Made by a program: the position numbers and the translations under genes. From assembly GCF_014192015.1 (NCBI RefSeq), contig NZ_JACHXJ010000004.1, positions 649,327 through 713,326 on the forward strand: 64,000 nt of DNA, given 5' to 3'. Source of the DNA: Paenibacillus rhizosphaerae (lineage in GTDB: Bacteria > Bacillota > Bacilli > Paenibacillales > Paenibacillaceae). Positions 33,079-40,983 of this stretch are shown piece after piece. The notes beneath the pieces are model-generated. The model saw only the letters and a list, made by a program, of their open reading frames with translations, was not told the origin of the DNA and made no database searches. The stretch's first letter is position 1; every line of letters starts with the position of its first letter.

Positions 33079-33696
33079 TTACGGCTGTACGATTTCCTGG
33101 TAACGTTTGCTGACAACATCCCAGTTCAGAACGTTCCAGAACGCTGCGATGTAGTCCGGGCGTTTGTTTTGGTATTTCAGGTAGTAAGCATGCTCCCAAA
33201 CGTCCAGACCGAGGACAGGTGTTTGACCTTCCATCAGCGGGTTGTCTTGGTTAGGCGTGCTTGTTACAGCCAGTTTGCCGTTCTTGTCCACGACGAGCCA
33301 TGCCCAGCCGCTGCCGAAACGGGTTGTAGCCGCTTTGGTGAATTCTTCCTTGAATTTGTCCAAGCCGCCAAGCTCACTGTCGATTGCTTGAGCCAGAAGG
33401 CCGTTTGGCTTGTCTCCGCCTTTAGGCGCGATGATTTCCCAGAAGAGGGAGTGATTTGCGTGTCCGCCGCCGTTGTTGCGAACGGCTGTACGGATGTTCT
33501 CAGGCACGCTGTCCAGGTTGGAGATCAGTTCTTCAAGGCTTTTGTTTTGCAGTTCAGGAGCATTTTCCAGAGCCGCGTTCAGGTTCGTTACATAAGTGTT
33601 ATGGTGACGGTCGTGATGGATTTCCATCGTTTGAGCGTCGATGTGCGGCTCGAGCGCATCATTCGGGTATGGAAGTGGTGGTAATTGAAATGCCAT
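33079..33696 (-). CDS. sodA: Superoxide dismutase (Mn/Fe type)
   Basis: 205 residues. Metal ligands are in 'MEIHHDRHHNTY', 'GGGHANHSLFW' and 'LDVWEHAYYLKYQNKRPDY'. The Gly/Gln pattern and similarity to Bacillus SodA favour manganese. Cytoplasmic, no signal peptide. CAGGAGG precedes the start. A palindrome ATGGAAT-GTG-ATTCCAT (33814-33830) lies about 120 bases upstream and could bind a regulator. Confidence 0.95.
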   Translation of the reverse strand: MAFQLPPLPYPNDALEPHIDAQTMEIHHDRHHNTYVTNLNAALENAPELQNKSLEELISNLDSVPENIRTAVRNNGGGHANHSLFWEIIAPKGGDKPNGLLAQAIDSELGGLDKFKEEFTKAATTRFGSGWAWLVVDKNGKLAVTSTPNQDNPLMEGQTPVLGLDVWEHAYYLKYQNKRPDYIAAFWNVLNWDVVSKRYQEIVQP

Positions 33697-34305
33697 GATA
33701 AATACCTCCTGTTAATGTTTTTTTGGGTAGAATCAACGCAGGCGGTTGACTCATATGAATAAAGGAACGCTTTTGTTGTCCAAAAGAGCCCTTTATCGGC
33801 ATAAGTATGTAGCATGGAATGTGATTCCATTTCTATTAAACCGTATTTTTTCGATTAAATCAACATTTATGTTTACAAAGTCGAATTAATCCTGAGATGG
33901 GCTTGCCGGCTGTATTGGAACGGACTTATCCGCCGCCTTTTTGCCTGTGCGAACCTCAAATGATTCAGGCGGGCAGAGCCATTCTTTCATCGCGAGAAAA
34001 AAACTTTTTGGATTCCGTGAAGACACCCAAAGACGCATTTGTTATCCTTTACCCAAATCCCGAAGGATTATGCCGCAAAACCAGTCCATTATATGGCAAA
34101 TTTACAGATCATAGAATGAAAACGCTTGCTTTAAAGCGCTTCCAAAAGAAAACGCGTGTTTTTTAAAGTAAACTATGGTTTAATGGATGATAAAGAAGGA
34201 TTTTCACGGTTTTTGTCGTAATACTATACCTTGGATTAGAGGGTTTTTTTGTTTCCCTGAAAATCCCTTAATCCTATAAAGCTAACGAAAAGGGAGATTT
34301 AAGAC
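33697..34305. other. Long intergenic region upstream of sodA and a GNAT gene
   Basis: About 600 bases. It holds the palindrome ATGGAAT-GTG-ATTCCAT (33814-33830) on the sodA side. From about 34080 it is AT-rich, with T-runs near 34160 and 34247 but no clean terminator stem. One open frame (33897-34166) lacks a ribosome binding site and family features and is not taken as a gene. No RNA gene recognised. Confidence 0.4.
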
Positions 34306-34731
34306 ATGCATGTTCGTTCCTTTCAGTTAAGTGATGCGACTCGTGTCAACGAGCTGCTGCAAATCGCGTTATCCGAAGAATGCTACGAGAATACGATCGA
34401 ACCTTTCTCCAGGCAGCTCTACTGGGATTCCGACCTGATTATGGTTGCAGAAGAGGATGAACAGATCGTCGGTGCCCTGATCGGCACGATCGAGCATAAC
34501 CACGGCTTCTACTATCGTATCGCCATCCATCCGGATTACCGCCGCAAGGGAATTGGCAAGGCACTGGTCACCATGATGGAAGGCCGGTTCCAGCAGCGTA
34601 AAGTCAGCGGAATTATGATTGCAGGAGACGAGCATAACAAGGCCGCGATGCCTCTGTACGAGGCAATGGGCTACGGGGCCAACAAGGTGCTGCAGGCATT
34701 CCAGAAACTCAGCATTGTCGCGCCGCAATAG
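34306..34731 (+). CDS. GNAT-family N-acetyltransferase
   Basis: 141 residues, a single GNAT domain. The acetyl-CoA site is in 'IAIHPDYRRKGIGKALV' (Q/R-x-x-G-x-G/A) and the C-terminal 'KAAMPLYEAMGYGANKVL' closes the fold. A small cytoplasmic acetyltransferase of unknown target. AAAGGGAG precedes the start at 34306. Confidence 0.85.
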   Translation: MHVRSFQLSDATRVNELLQIALSEECYENTIEPFSRQLYWDSDLIMVAEEDEQIVGALIGTIEHNHGFYYRIAIHPDYRRKGIGKALVTMMEGRFQQRKVSGIMIAGDEHNKAAMPLYEAMGYGANKVLQAFQKLSIVAPQ

Positions 34732-34886
34732 AGATAACGACCCTTTGGTATTATGGAGAAAACGTACATCCATATCGCTAATAAGCAATATTTACTATAC
34801 TTGAGCATATCTTCACGGCGTTGCAAAAGGCCCGAAGATATGCTTTTCTGTATATATGGGAATTTGTCATAAAAATGAGGTGTAGC

Positions 34887-35492
34887 ATGAATCAAGTCGA
34901 TCAGCGGGAGCAAGGCCTCCCCGAGCCGGTTCCGGTTACAACGCCCGGAGATCAAGCAGGCAAGCGCGGCTGGCTGTCCGAATTTTGGGACTGGGCCAAA
35001 ACACTGGTTATCGCATTTGTCATTATGATGCTGCTGAATTTATTCGTTTTTAATCTGTCCATGGTCCGCGGGCAGTCGATGCAGCCGACGCTGGTAGAGC
35101 AGGAACGGCTGTTTGTCGATAAGATCGTATATGATTTTACCGCACCGAAGCACGGCGAGGTCGTCGTCCTTCGCGACCCGAGCAACGGCCCGGAGAAAAA
35201 GGAATTTCTGGTCAAGCGGATCATCGGCGTGCCGGGCGACACCGTGGAAGTGAAGAACCACAAGCTGTACGTGAACGGTAAGGAGCAGAGCGAGCCTTAC
35301 ACCGAGGTGGAAATTCAGGATCCGGATTTCGGCCCGATGAAGCTGGACAAGGATCACTATTTTGTGATGGGGGATAACCGGCATGCCGGTGCAAGCCGGG
35401 ACAGCCGTTCCTTCGGCAGCGTGGAAGCGAGCGCGATCGTAGGGCGGGCCGAATTTATTTTCTGGCCGATATCCAAAGCGAGATCGCTGTAA
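34887..35492 (+). CDS. Type I signal peptidase (SipS-like)
   Basis: 201 residues. A cytoplasmic tail is followed by one membrane helix (about 35-55) and the catalytic domain outside. The catalytic Ser is in 'MVRGQSMQPTL' and the Lys in 'FLVKRIIGVPGDTVEV'. 'HYFVMGDNRHAGASRDSR' is the conserved box E. It removes signal peptides from exported proteins. The start at 34887 follows GAGGTG. It is 45 bases upstream of the queG-ogt fusion and probably co-transcribed. Confidence 0.93.
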   Translation: MNQVDQREQGLPEPVPVTTPGDQAGKRGWLSEFWDWAKTLVIAFVIMMLLNLFVFNLSMVRGQSMQPTLVEQERLFVDKIVYDFTAPKHGEVVVLRDPSNGPEKKEFLVKRIIGVPGDTVEVKNHKLYVNGKEQSEPYTEVEIQDPDFGPMKLDKDHYFVMGDNRHAGASRDSRSFGSVEASAIVGRAEFIFWPISKARSL

Positions 35493-35537
35493 GGCATTAT
35501 GGAAAGACTCTTAACGGAAAGGAGGCCGCAAGGAGAA

Positions 35538-37313
35538 ATGACATCAGGTAAACCACAGGCTGCGTACGCTCCTTCGGCTTCGCCGTGGGAGCAGCTGAAA
35601 CAGGACATTAAAGAGGCGGCGGCCGGGTTCGGCATTGACGATATCGGTTTTGCTTCGGCCGACCCGTTTGTCTCTCTGAAATCGATTCTCGAGAACCACC
35701 GCAAGCTTGGTTACGAATCCGGCTTTGAAGAGCCGGACCTGGACAAACGCGTCACCCCGGCACTCCCCGATGCACAGCCCGCCTCCCTCATTGCTATCGC
35801 CGTAGCCTATCCATCCAAAATGGAACACAAGCCCAAGCAGGTGCCTGGACAATATCGGGGGATCCTCGCCCGTTCCGCATGGGGGCGGGATTACCATCAG
35901 GTGCTGCGGGACGCGATGGGCAAGCTTGAGGCGTTTATCCGGGAGCGGGTGCCGGGTGCGGTGATGGAGAGCATGGTGGATACCGGGGCATTGGTGGACC
36001 GGGCGGTTTCGGAGCGGGCCGGCATCGGCTTCAGCGCGAAGAACTGCTGCATCATTTCGCCCAAATGGGGGTCTTGGATCTACCTCGGGGAGATGGTGAC
36101 CAACATTCCGTTTCCGCCGGATACGCCCGTGACGGAGGACTGCGGTGACTGCACGATGTGCATCGACGCCTGCCCGACGGGAGCGCTGGTCGGTCCCGGC
36201 CAGCTCAATGCGCAGCGGTGCATCTCCTTTTTGACCCAGACCAAGGGCTTTCTGGAGGACGAGGTGATGCGCAAGATCGGCAACCGGCTGTATGGATGCG
36301 ATACCTGCCAGGTCATCTGCCCAAAGAACAAGGGGAAGAACTGGACGCATCATGAATATTTGCTGCCGGAGCCCGAGAAGGACAAACCGCTGCTGCTGCC
36401 TATTTTGGATTTAAGCAACAAGGAGTTCAAGGAGAAGTTTGGGGAAAGCGCGGCCGCCTGGCGCGGACGCAAGCCGATTCAGCGTAATGCCGTGATCGCG
36501 CTTGGTAACTTTAAGGACAAAACAGCGGTGCCCCGTCTCGGCAGGGTGCTGCTGGAAGACCCAAGACCGGAACTGCGGGGTGCCGCAGCTTGGTCTCTGG
36601 GCCGTATAGGAGGGGAAGAAGCTTTGAATTGGCTGAATAAAGGTCTGGCTTCAGAACAGGACGAAAAGGTGAGAGACATGATGAACGAAGCGCAGGAGAA
36701 GCTTCAGCCCGCTGAAAGCGGACAACCCGCAGATGCCGAAATGGCTGCGGATGATTTTTCTCCCGGTCTGGGAGGCGATAAGGAAACGGTCTATTATTCG
36801 GAGATGATTTCTCCGATCGGCCCACTGACGCTGTGCGCGACGGAGAAAGGGCTATGCCTGATCGAGTTCGGACCGTTTAACGTCAAGGAGGCGGTTCTCC
36901 AGAAATGGTCCCGCACCTGGTGCGGCGGCGGTGATTTTGTACAGGATGACGAGCGTCTGGCAGAGGCGAAGCGCCAGTTGGGCGAGTACTTTGCCGGGGA
37001 ACGCAAGACGTTCGACGTACAGCTGGATATGAGGGGAACGCCGTTTCAGCTTCAGGTTTGGAGCTCGCTTGCCGATATTCCTTATGGAGAGATCCGATCC
37101 TACGCAGACATCGCGAATGCGATTGGCAGACCGAAGGCCGTCCGTGCCGTCGGCGGAGCCAACAACAAAAATCCCGTACCGCTGATCGTCCCTTGTCACC
37201 GGGTGATTGGCGCCGACGGCAGTCTCGTAGGATATGGCGGTGGGATGGAGATCAAACGCCATCTCTTGACCCTGGAGAACTCCCTGCCCGAACGAAAGGG
37301 ATGGGCCGATTAA
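35538..37313 (+). CDS. Fusion of epoxyqueuosine reductase QueG and O6-methylguanine-DNA methyltransferase
   Basis: 591 residues in one frame. Residues about 10-380 are QueG: 'VDTGALVDRAVSERAGIGF', two 4Fe-4S motifs ('DCGDCTMCIDACPTGAL', 'GCDTCQVICPKN') and C-terminal HEAT-like repeats. After a linker (about 385-415), residues about 420-585 form an Ogt/MGMT domain with 'GTPFQLQVWSSLADIPYGE' and the acceptor PCHRV (Cys near 553). QueG reduces epoxyqueuosine in tRNA; Ogt repairs alkylated guanine. No ribosome binding site precedes any internal start, so a true fusion is likely. The start at 35538 follows AAGGAGG. Confidence 0.9.
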   Translation: MTSGKPQAAYAPSASPWEQLKQDIKEAAAGFGIDDIGFASADPFVSLKSILENHRKLGYESGFEEPDLDKRVTPALPDAQPASLIAIAVAYPSKMEHKPKQVPGQYRGILARSAWGRDYHQVLRDAMGKLEAFIRERVPGAVMESMVDTGALVDRAVSERAGIGFSAKNCCIISPKWGSWIYLGEMVTNIPFPPDTPVTEDCGDCTMCIDACPTGALVGPGQLNAQRCISFLTQTKGFLEDEVMRKIGNRLYGCDTCQVICPKNKGKNWTHHEYLLPEPEKDKPLLLPILDLSNKEFKEKFGESAAAWRGRKPIQRNAVIALGNFKDKTAVPRLGRVLLEDPRPELRGAAAWSLGRIGGEEALNWLNKGLASEQDEKVRDMMNEAQEKLQPAESGQPADAEMAADDFSPGLGGDKETVYYSEMISPIGPLTLCATEKGLCLIEFGPFNVKEAVLQKWSRTWCGGGDFVQDDERLAEAKRQLGEYFAGERKTFDVQLDMRGTPFQLQVWSSLADIPYGEIRSYADIANAIGRPKAVRAVGGANNKNPVPLIVPCHRVIGADGSLVGYGGGMEIKRHLLTLENSLPERKGWAD

Positions 37314-37335
37314 GTAACCAATCGGGGGAACGTTC

Positions 37336-38370
37336 ATGAGGTATGTAGGCATTGAAAGTGTGGAGCCCGGTCAATTTTTGGGGAAAACCATCTATTCCGG
37401 GAATGGGACGGTACTGCTGTCGGCGGGAGTCCAGCTTACCGTTTATATGATCAGTACGCTGAACCGAATCGGGGTCACGATGCTCTACATCCAGGATCCG
37501 CTGTATGCGGACGTGGAGACGGAGGACATTCTGAGCGAGGCAACCAAACAGGGCCTGATTCAGGAGATGAGCGACGCTTTTGAGGCGGTGCGGTCGGGCA
37601 AGGAATGGAACACCCAGCTGATCGGCGCCAGCGTAGACCATCTTCTCGAGGACGTGATGAACAACAAGGAGCTGCTCGTGCAGCTTACGGATGTCCGGAC
37701 CGCAGACAACGGCCATTATGTGCACGCGATGAATGTATGCCTGTTGTCCACGGTGATGGGCGTCAATATGGGCCTGAATTATCAGCAGGTCAAAGAGCTC
37801 GCTACGGGCGCCCTGCTGCATGATATCGGCAAGAACGGCATGCGGGAGGGAGACGAGCTGTTCCCGGATTCCAAGAGCCACCACACCTGGCGCGGGTTCG
37901 AGAAGCTGAAGAACAAAAGGGAGTTCGGCCTGCTGATCGCCCAAGTCGCCCTTCAGCATCATGAGCGGGTAGACGGCTTGGGCGTTCCCCGGGGACTGAC
38001 CGGAGACGAGATTCATTTGTATGCCAAAATCGTCGCCGCTGCGGACGCTTATGACCGGATGATTCATCCGCTGAAGCCTTCGGGCCGGAGACTGATGCCT
38101 CATGAAGCCTGCGAGCAAATGATGGCCATGTCGGAAAAGCAGCTCGACCACGGCGTGCTGGTCCAGTTTACGAGGATGGTGTCGATCTATCCGAACGGGA
38201 CGGCCGTCAAACTGTCGAACAAGGAGACGGGGCTTGTGGTCCGTCAGCACCGGGGGCTGCCGGGACGTCCGGTCGTCCGGATCGTGCGCGGAGAAGCGGG
38301 TCATTTGGATATTAAAGAGCTGGATTTGGCGCAGGAAACGACTGTATTTATCGAGGCCGTATTGGCCTAG
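37336..38370 (+). CDS. HD-GYP domain protein with a degenerate GYP motif
   Basis: 344 residues. An N-terminal region of about 110 residues is followed by an HD-GYP domain: LLHDIGK (HD), HHTWRGFEKL, 'LQHHERVDGLGVP' and 'KIVAAADAYDRM'. HD-GYP proteins hydrolyse cyclic di-GMP. Here the GYP triplet reads G-V-P, although the metal-binding HD and HHE residues are kept, so activity may be altered. It follows the queG-ogt gene by 22 bases with a GGGGGAA site and may be in that operon. Confidence 0.85.
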   Translation: MRYVGIESVEPGQFLGKTIYSGNGTVLLSAGVQLTVYMISTLNRIGVTMLYIQDPLYADVETEDILSEATKQGLIQEMSDAFEAVRSGKEWNTQLIGASVDHLLEDVMNNKELLVQLTDVRTADNGHYVHAMNVCLLSTVMGVNMGLNYQQVKELATGALLHDIGKNGMREGDELFPDSKSHHTWRGFEKLKNKREFGLLIAQVALQHHERVDGLGVPRGLTGDEIHLYAKIVAAADAYDRMIHPLKPSGRRLMPHEACEQMMAMSEKQLDHGVLVQFTRMVSIYPNGTAVKLSNKETGLVVRQHRGLPGRPVVRIVRGEAGHLDIKELDLAQETTVFIEAVLA

Positions 38371-38466
38371 AATTCATTTGCGAGCCGCATTTGGACATGC
38401 TATGATAGGTTCGTGCTGCTCAGGCATGCGCAAGGAATCGATTTATACTTATAGGGGTGGCGGAAT

Positions 38467-38715
38467 ATGCAATATGTAATTCCAATTATTACGCTGATCG
38501 TCGGCTTGGTCGGCGGGTTTTTTATCGGCGTGTATTATCTGCGCAAGCAAATGGAAAAAATGCAGAATGACCCGCAAATGCTTCAAAAGATGGCCAAGCA
38601 AATGGGTTACAACCTGAACGGGCGCCAGATGCAGAAGGCGCAGCAGATGATGAAAAATCAGCAGTTTTCCGGCAAGAAGGGCCCGGCACAAGGTCAAGGC
38701 CGCAAAAAGAAATAA
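38467..38715 (+). CDS. YneF family (UPF0154) membrane protein
   Basis: 82 residues. One N-terminal membrane helix ('VIPIITLIVGLVGGFFIGVYYLRKQM') is followed by a Gln/Met/Lys-rich tail with 'NDPQMLQKMAKQMG' and a long basic end. This is the UPF0154 pattern of B. subtilis YneF; function unknown. The basic Gln-rich extension is longer than in Bacillus YneF. GGGGTGG site before the start. Confidence 0.85.
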   Translation: MQYVIPIITLIVGLVGGFFIGVYYLRKQMEKMQNDPQMLQKMAKQMGYNLNGRQMQKAQQMMKNQQFSGKKGPAQGQGRKKK

Positions 38716-38772
38716 TCCCCTCGGCATAGAACGTCTACAGAGAAGCAGGGGGTAGCGATAGGAGGAAGTGCT

Positions 38773-39366
38773 GTGGCTGGCGTTAAAGATTACGTAAACA
38801 CGCGGGTTGGTGAAAACCGCGAGAAGATCGAGTACCATATCGAGCAAATTTTGAAGCTGATCGGTGAAAATCCCGAGCGGGAAGGGCTTCTTGAGACACC
38901 CGCCCGCGTAACCCGGATGTACGAGGAAATTTTCGCCGGATATGAGGTAGACCCGCGTGATGTGCTGGGCGTGACCTTTGACGAAAATCATGAGGAACTG
39001 GTGATCGTCAAGGATATCGTGTATTACAGCCAATGCGAGCATCATATGGCGCCGTTTTTCGGCAAGGTCCATATCGGCTACATTCCGAGCGGGAAAATTG
39101 CCGGACTCAGCAAGTTGGCCCGGTTGGTCGAGGCGGTCACCCGCCGTCTGCAGGTGCAGGAGCGAATTACGTCCCAAATCGCCGACATTATGGTCGATGT
39201 GCTGCAGCCGCATGGCGTAATGGTCGTCGTGGAAGGCGAGCATCTGTGCATGTGTTCGCGGGGCGTGAAGAAGCCTGGCAGCAAGACGGTGACCTCCGGC
39301 GTACGCGGCATTTTCCGCGAAGACCCGGCGTCGAGAGCGGAGTTTCTGTCTTTGATCAAAAACTAA
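38773..39366 (+). CDS. folE: GTP cyclohydrolase I, type FolE1
   Basis: 197 residues. Zinc ligands are in 'YSQCEHHMAPFFG' (Cys, His) and 'GEHLCMCSRGVKKPG' (Cys). 'LLETPARVTRMYEE' and 'LARLVEAVTRRLQVQERIT' are conserved. It makes dihydroneopterin triphosphate for folate, and in this group also for queuosine precursors; the queG fusion gene is 1.5 kb upstream. GTG start behind GGAGG. Confidence 0.95.
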   Translation: MAGVKDYVNTRVGENREKIEYHIEQILKLIGENPEREGLLETPARVTRMYEEIFAGYEVDPRDVLGVTFDENHEELVIVKDIVYYSQCEHHMAPFFGKVHIGYIPSGKIAGLSKLARLVEAVTRRLQVQERITSQIADIMVDVLQPHGVMVVVEGEHLCMCSRGVKKPGSKTVTSGVRGIFREDPASRAEFLSLIKN

Positions 39367-39377
39367 GTCGGAAATAT

Positions 39378-39418
39378 AAAAAGAGGGCATGCCCGGAAGG
39401 GGGCGTGCCCTCTTTTAT
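39378..39418. terminator. Terminator after folE
   Basis: AAAAGAGGGCATGCCC / GGGCGTGCCCTCTTTT stem, flanked by A and T runs. Confidence 0.85.
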
Positions 39419-39436
39419 TTGTGCGGCTATTTTTTG

Positions 39437-39545
39437 AAGATTATAGAATTTATAAATTTCAGCGAAGCTGAACCATTCTATAAATCGCAAGAAAAACTTC
39501 AGCTAATCGCGGTCTGTCTTCTTTGAAGGTACGTCGATAGACGTT
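39437..39545. repeat. Dispersed intergenic repeat, copy 3, overlapping a coding end
   Basis: The reverse complement matches copy 2 (13245-13346) block by block: ATCGACGTAC, AAGACAGACCGCG, TAGCTGAAGTTTTTCTTGCG, TATAGAATGGTTCAG and ATTCTATAATC. The hairpin TTATAGAAT...TTCAGC-GAA-GCTGAA...ATTCTATAA is well formed here. Its left part encodes the last 15 residues and the stop codon of the neighbouring hydrolase gene. Confidence 0.75.
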
Positions 39546-40567
39546 TTTCTTATCATAGGGTCATTATCGATATCCTTCTGCTCAGCCAGCTTGATATTGC
39601 CAAGGAAGGTGGACACCCGGCGCAAATATTCACGCGAGTATTCGCGGAAGATCAGCTCGTGGTGGCTGCCTTTCACGATCCAGACGTCCGAATATGGGTT
39701 GGTCTGGTTGGCGGCGAGCTTCTCTGCGATCGGATACGGCGCCTTCTCGTCCTCCGTCCCGTGGATAAAGAAGATCGGGAAGGGATAATCCTCTTTTTTG
39801 ACCTGCTGGTATGGAATCTGGTTCAGGCTCGTGCCGTTCAGCACAGGGAAGAGCAGCTGCAAAATTTCCAGCGACGGATGCCGCGGCAGGTCGATCTGAT
39901 TTTTGATGTTATGGTACAGCGTATCCGGCTCGAGCAGGAAGGTGCTGTCGAGAATCATGGCGTCGACATCCTTGGTCTGCAGGCCGGCCTGAAGGGCGGT
40001 GCCGGCGCCCATTGAAAAGCCCCATACCACAATCTGCTTGGCCCCGCGCTGCTTGGCCAGATCGATGGCCCCCAGCAGCTGCTGGGCCTCCACCTTGCCG
40101 CCCGTCGCGACGGCTTTGCTGTTCTGGGAGGCGAAACCGTAATCAAACATAATGACGTTAAAATTTAAGCGGTGGGCGAAATGCGCCAAATCGTACATCG
40201 GGATCCAGGTTTCCTCCCGGTTGGCGCCGTACCCGTGACTGAACACGATCGTCTTGGTTGAGCCTGCTGCGGGAATGTACCAGCCCTGCATCATCCGGCT
40301 GCCGTCATGGGCCGGAAAGGTGATGTCCTCGTATTGCATGGTCTTGGCCTGCATCGGATTGGAGTACAGGGGTGCGACCGTCGGATTGGACAATACCCAG
40401 GCAATGTAGGCGTGCAGTGCAATGAAACAGAACAGCAGGAAAAATACAACGGACAAGAGCAGTGCGACCAGAATATGCTTAAAGCGAATCATTCGCGTAG
40501 ATAACGGTAATGGTGTATCGGGCAGGGGGCGGGGAAGATGTACGTCGTTACGGGATGTCATGTTCAT
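39503..40567 (-). CDS. Membrane-anchored alpha/beta hydrolase
   Basis: 354 residues. A short tail is followed by one membrane helix (about 30-55) and an extracytoplasmic alpha/beta-hydrolase domain: 'IVFSHGYGANRE', nucleophile elbow VWGFSMGAGTAL, 'MILDSTFLLE', acid in 'FFIHGTEDEKAPYP' and His in VKGSHHELI. Substrate unknown; similar in type to the hydrolase at 1565-2569. Strong AAGGAGGGG site. The C-terminal residues from KTSIDVPSKKTDRD are encoded by the dispersed repeat, so the original end was probably replaced by repeat insertion. Confidence 0.85.
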   Translation of the reverse strand: MNMTSRNDVHLPRPLPDTPLPLSTRMIRFKHILVALLLSVVFFLLFCFIALHAYIAWVLSNPTVAPLYSNPMQAKTMQYEDITFPAHDGSRMMQGWYIPAAGSTKTIVFSHGYGANREETWIPMYDLAHFAHRLNFNVIMFDYGFASQNSKAVATGGKVEAQQLLGAIDLAKQRGAKQIVVWGFSMGAGTALQAGLQTKDVDAMILDSTFLLEPDTLYHNIKNQIDLPRHPSLEILQLLFPVLNGTSLNQIPYQQVKKEDYPFPIFFIHGTEDEKAPYPIAEKLAANQTNPYSDVWIVKGSHHELIFREYSREYLRRVSTFLGNIKLAEQKDIDNDPMIRKTSIDVPSKKTDRD

Positions 40568-40905
40568 GCGTGCCCCTCCTTATAAAATACTTTACTATAT
40601 TAAGTTTAACTTCCGGACTCTTTTTAAGAAACATATAAAATTTTACTCTATATCCTATGCAAGCCTAAGGCCAAAGTCAATCCAGGGCGGACAATTGTTA
40701 GACAATTGTAATAGTGAGCCGCCCCATGGTTCACCTGCCGACTACCTTTGTCCTCCTGATGCGGACATACACATCGGGCGCCACAGCGGCATGAACCGAA
40801 CAAGCGGATGGGCACCTGGTGATGAGCGAGTACAGCGATGCCGAACATTCGCCTTAACAGCATACGTATTGGCGTCCTCCTGCGAGATGATCAGCGAAGA
40901 AAATA
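40568..40905. other. Intergenic region upstream of hydrolase and IclR genes
   Basis: About 340 bases without a supported gene. An imperfect inverted repeat around ACAATTGTTAGACAATTGT (40691-40709) is the only notable structure. Long open frames here lack ribosome binding sites and protein-like composition. Confidence 0.35.
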
Positions 40906-40934
40906 TAGACTTTATCCGGTGAATTTCTTATAAT
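40906..40934 (+). promoter_or_regulatory. Putative promoter of the IclR regulator gene
   Basis: TAGACT (40906-40911), a 17-base spacer and a perfect TATAAT (40929-40934). Confidence 0.55.
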
Positions 40935-40945
40935 TTATGTAACCA

Positions 40946-40964
40946 TGTTTCATGTGGTGAAACA
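40946..40964. promoter_or_regulatory. Palindromic operator TGTTTCA-N5-TGAAACA at the IclR gene
   Basis: A perfect 7-base inverted repeat with spacer TGTGG, about 5 bases after the expected transcription start. The same half-sites and spacing occur upstream of aconitase (52050-52068). Confidence 0.65.
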
Positions 40965-40983
40965 TTTGAGGGGCGGGATCGGA

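Noticed and set aside
33897..34166. An 89-codon open frame downstream of the sodA promoter region
   Set aside because: No ribosome binding site, no family-like motif, and codon content like the non-coding AT-rich surroundings.
40422..40922. A 166-codon open frame between the hydrolase and IclR genes
   Set aside because: It starts inside the hydrolase gene on the other strand and has no ribosome binding site or protein-like composition.
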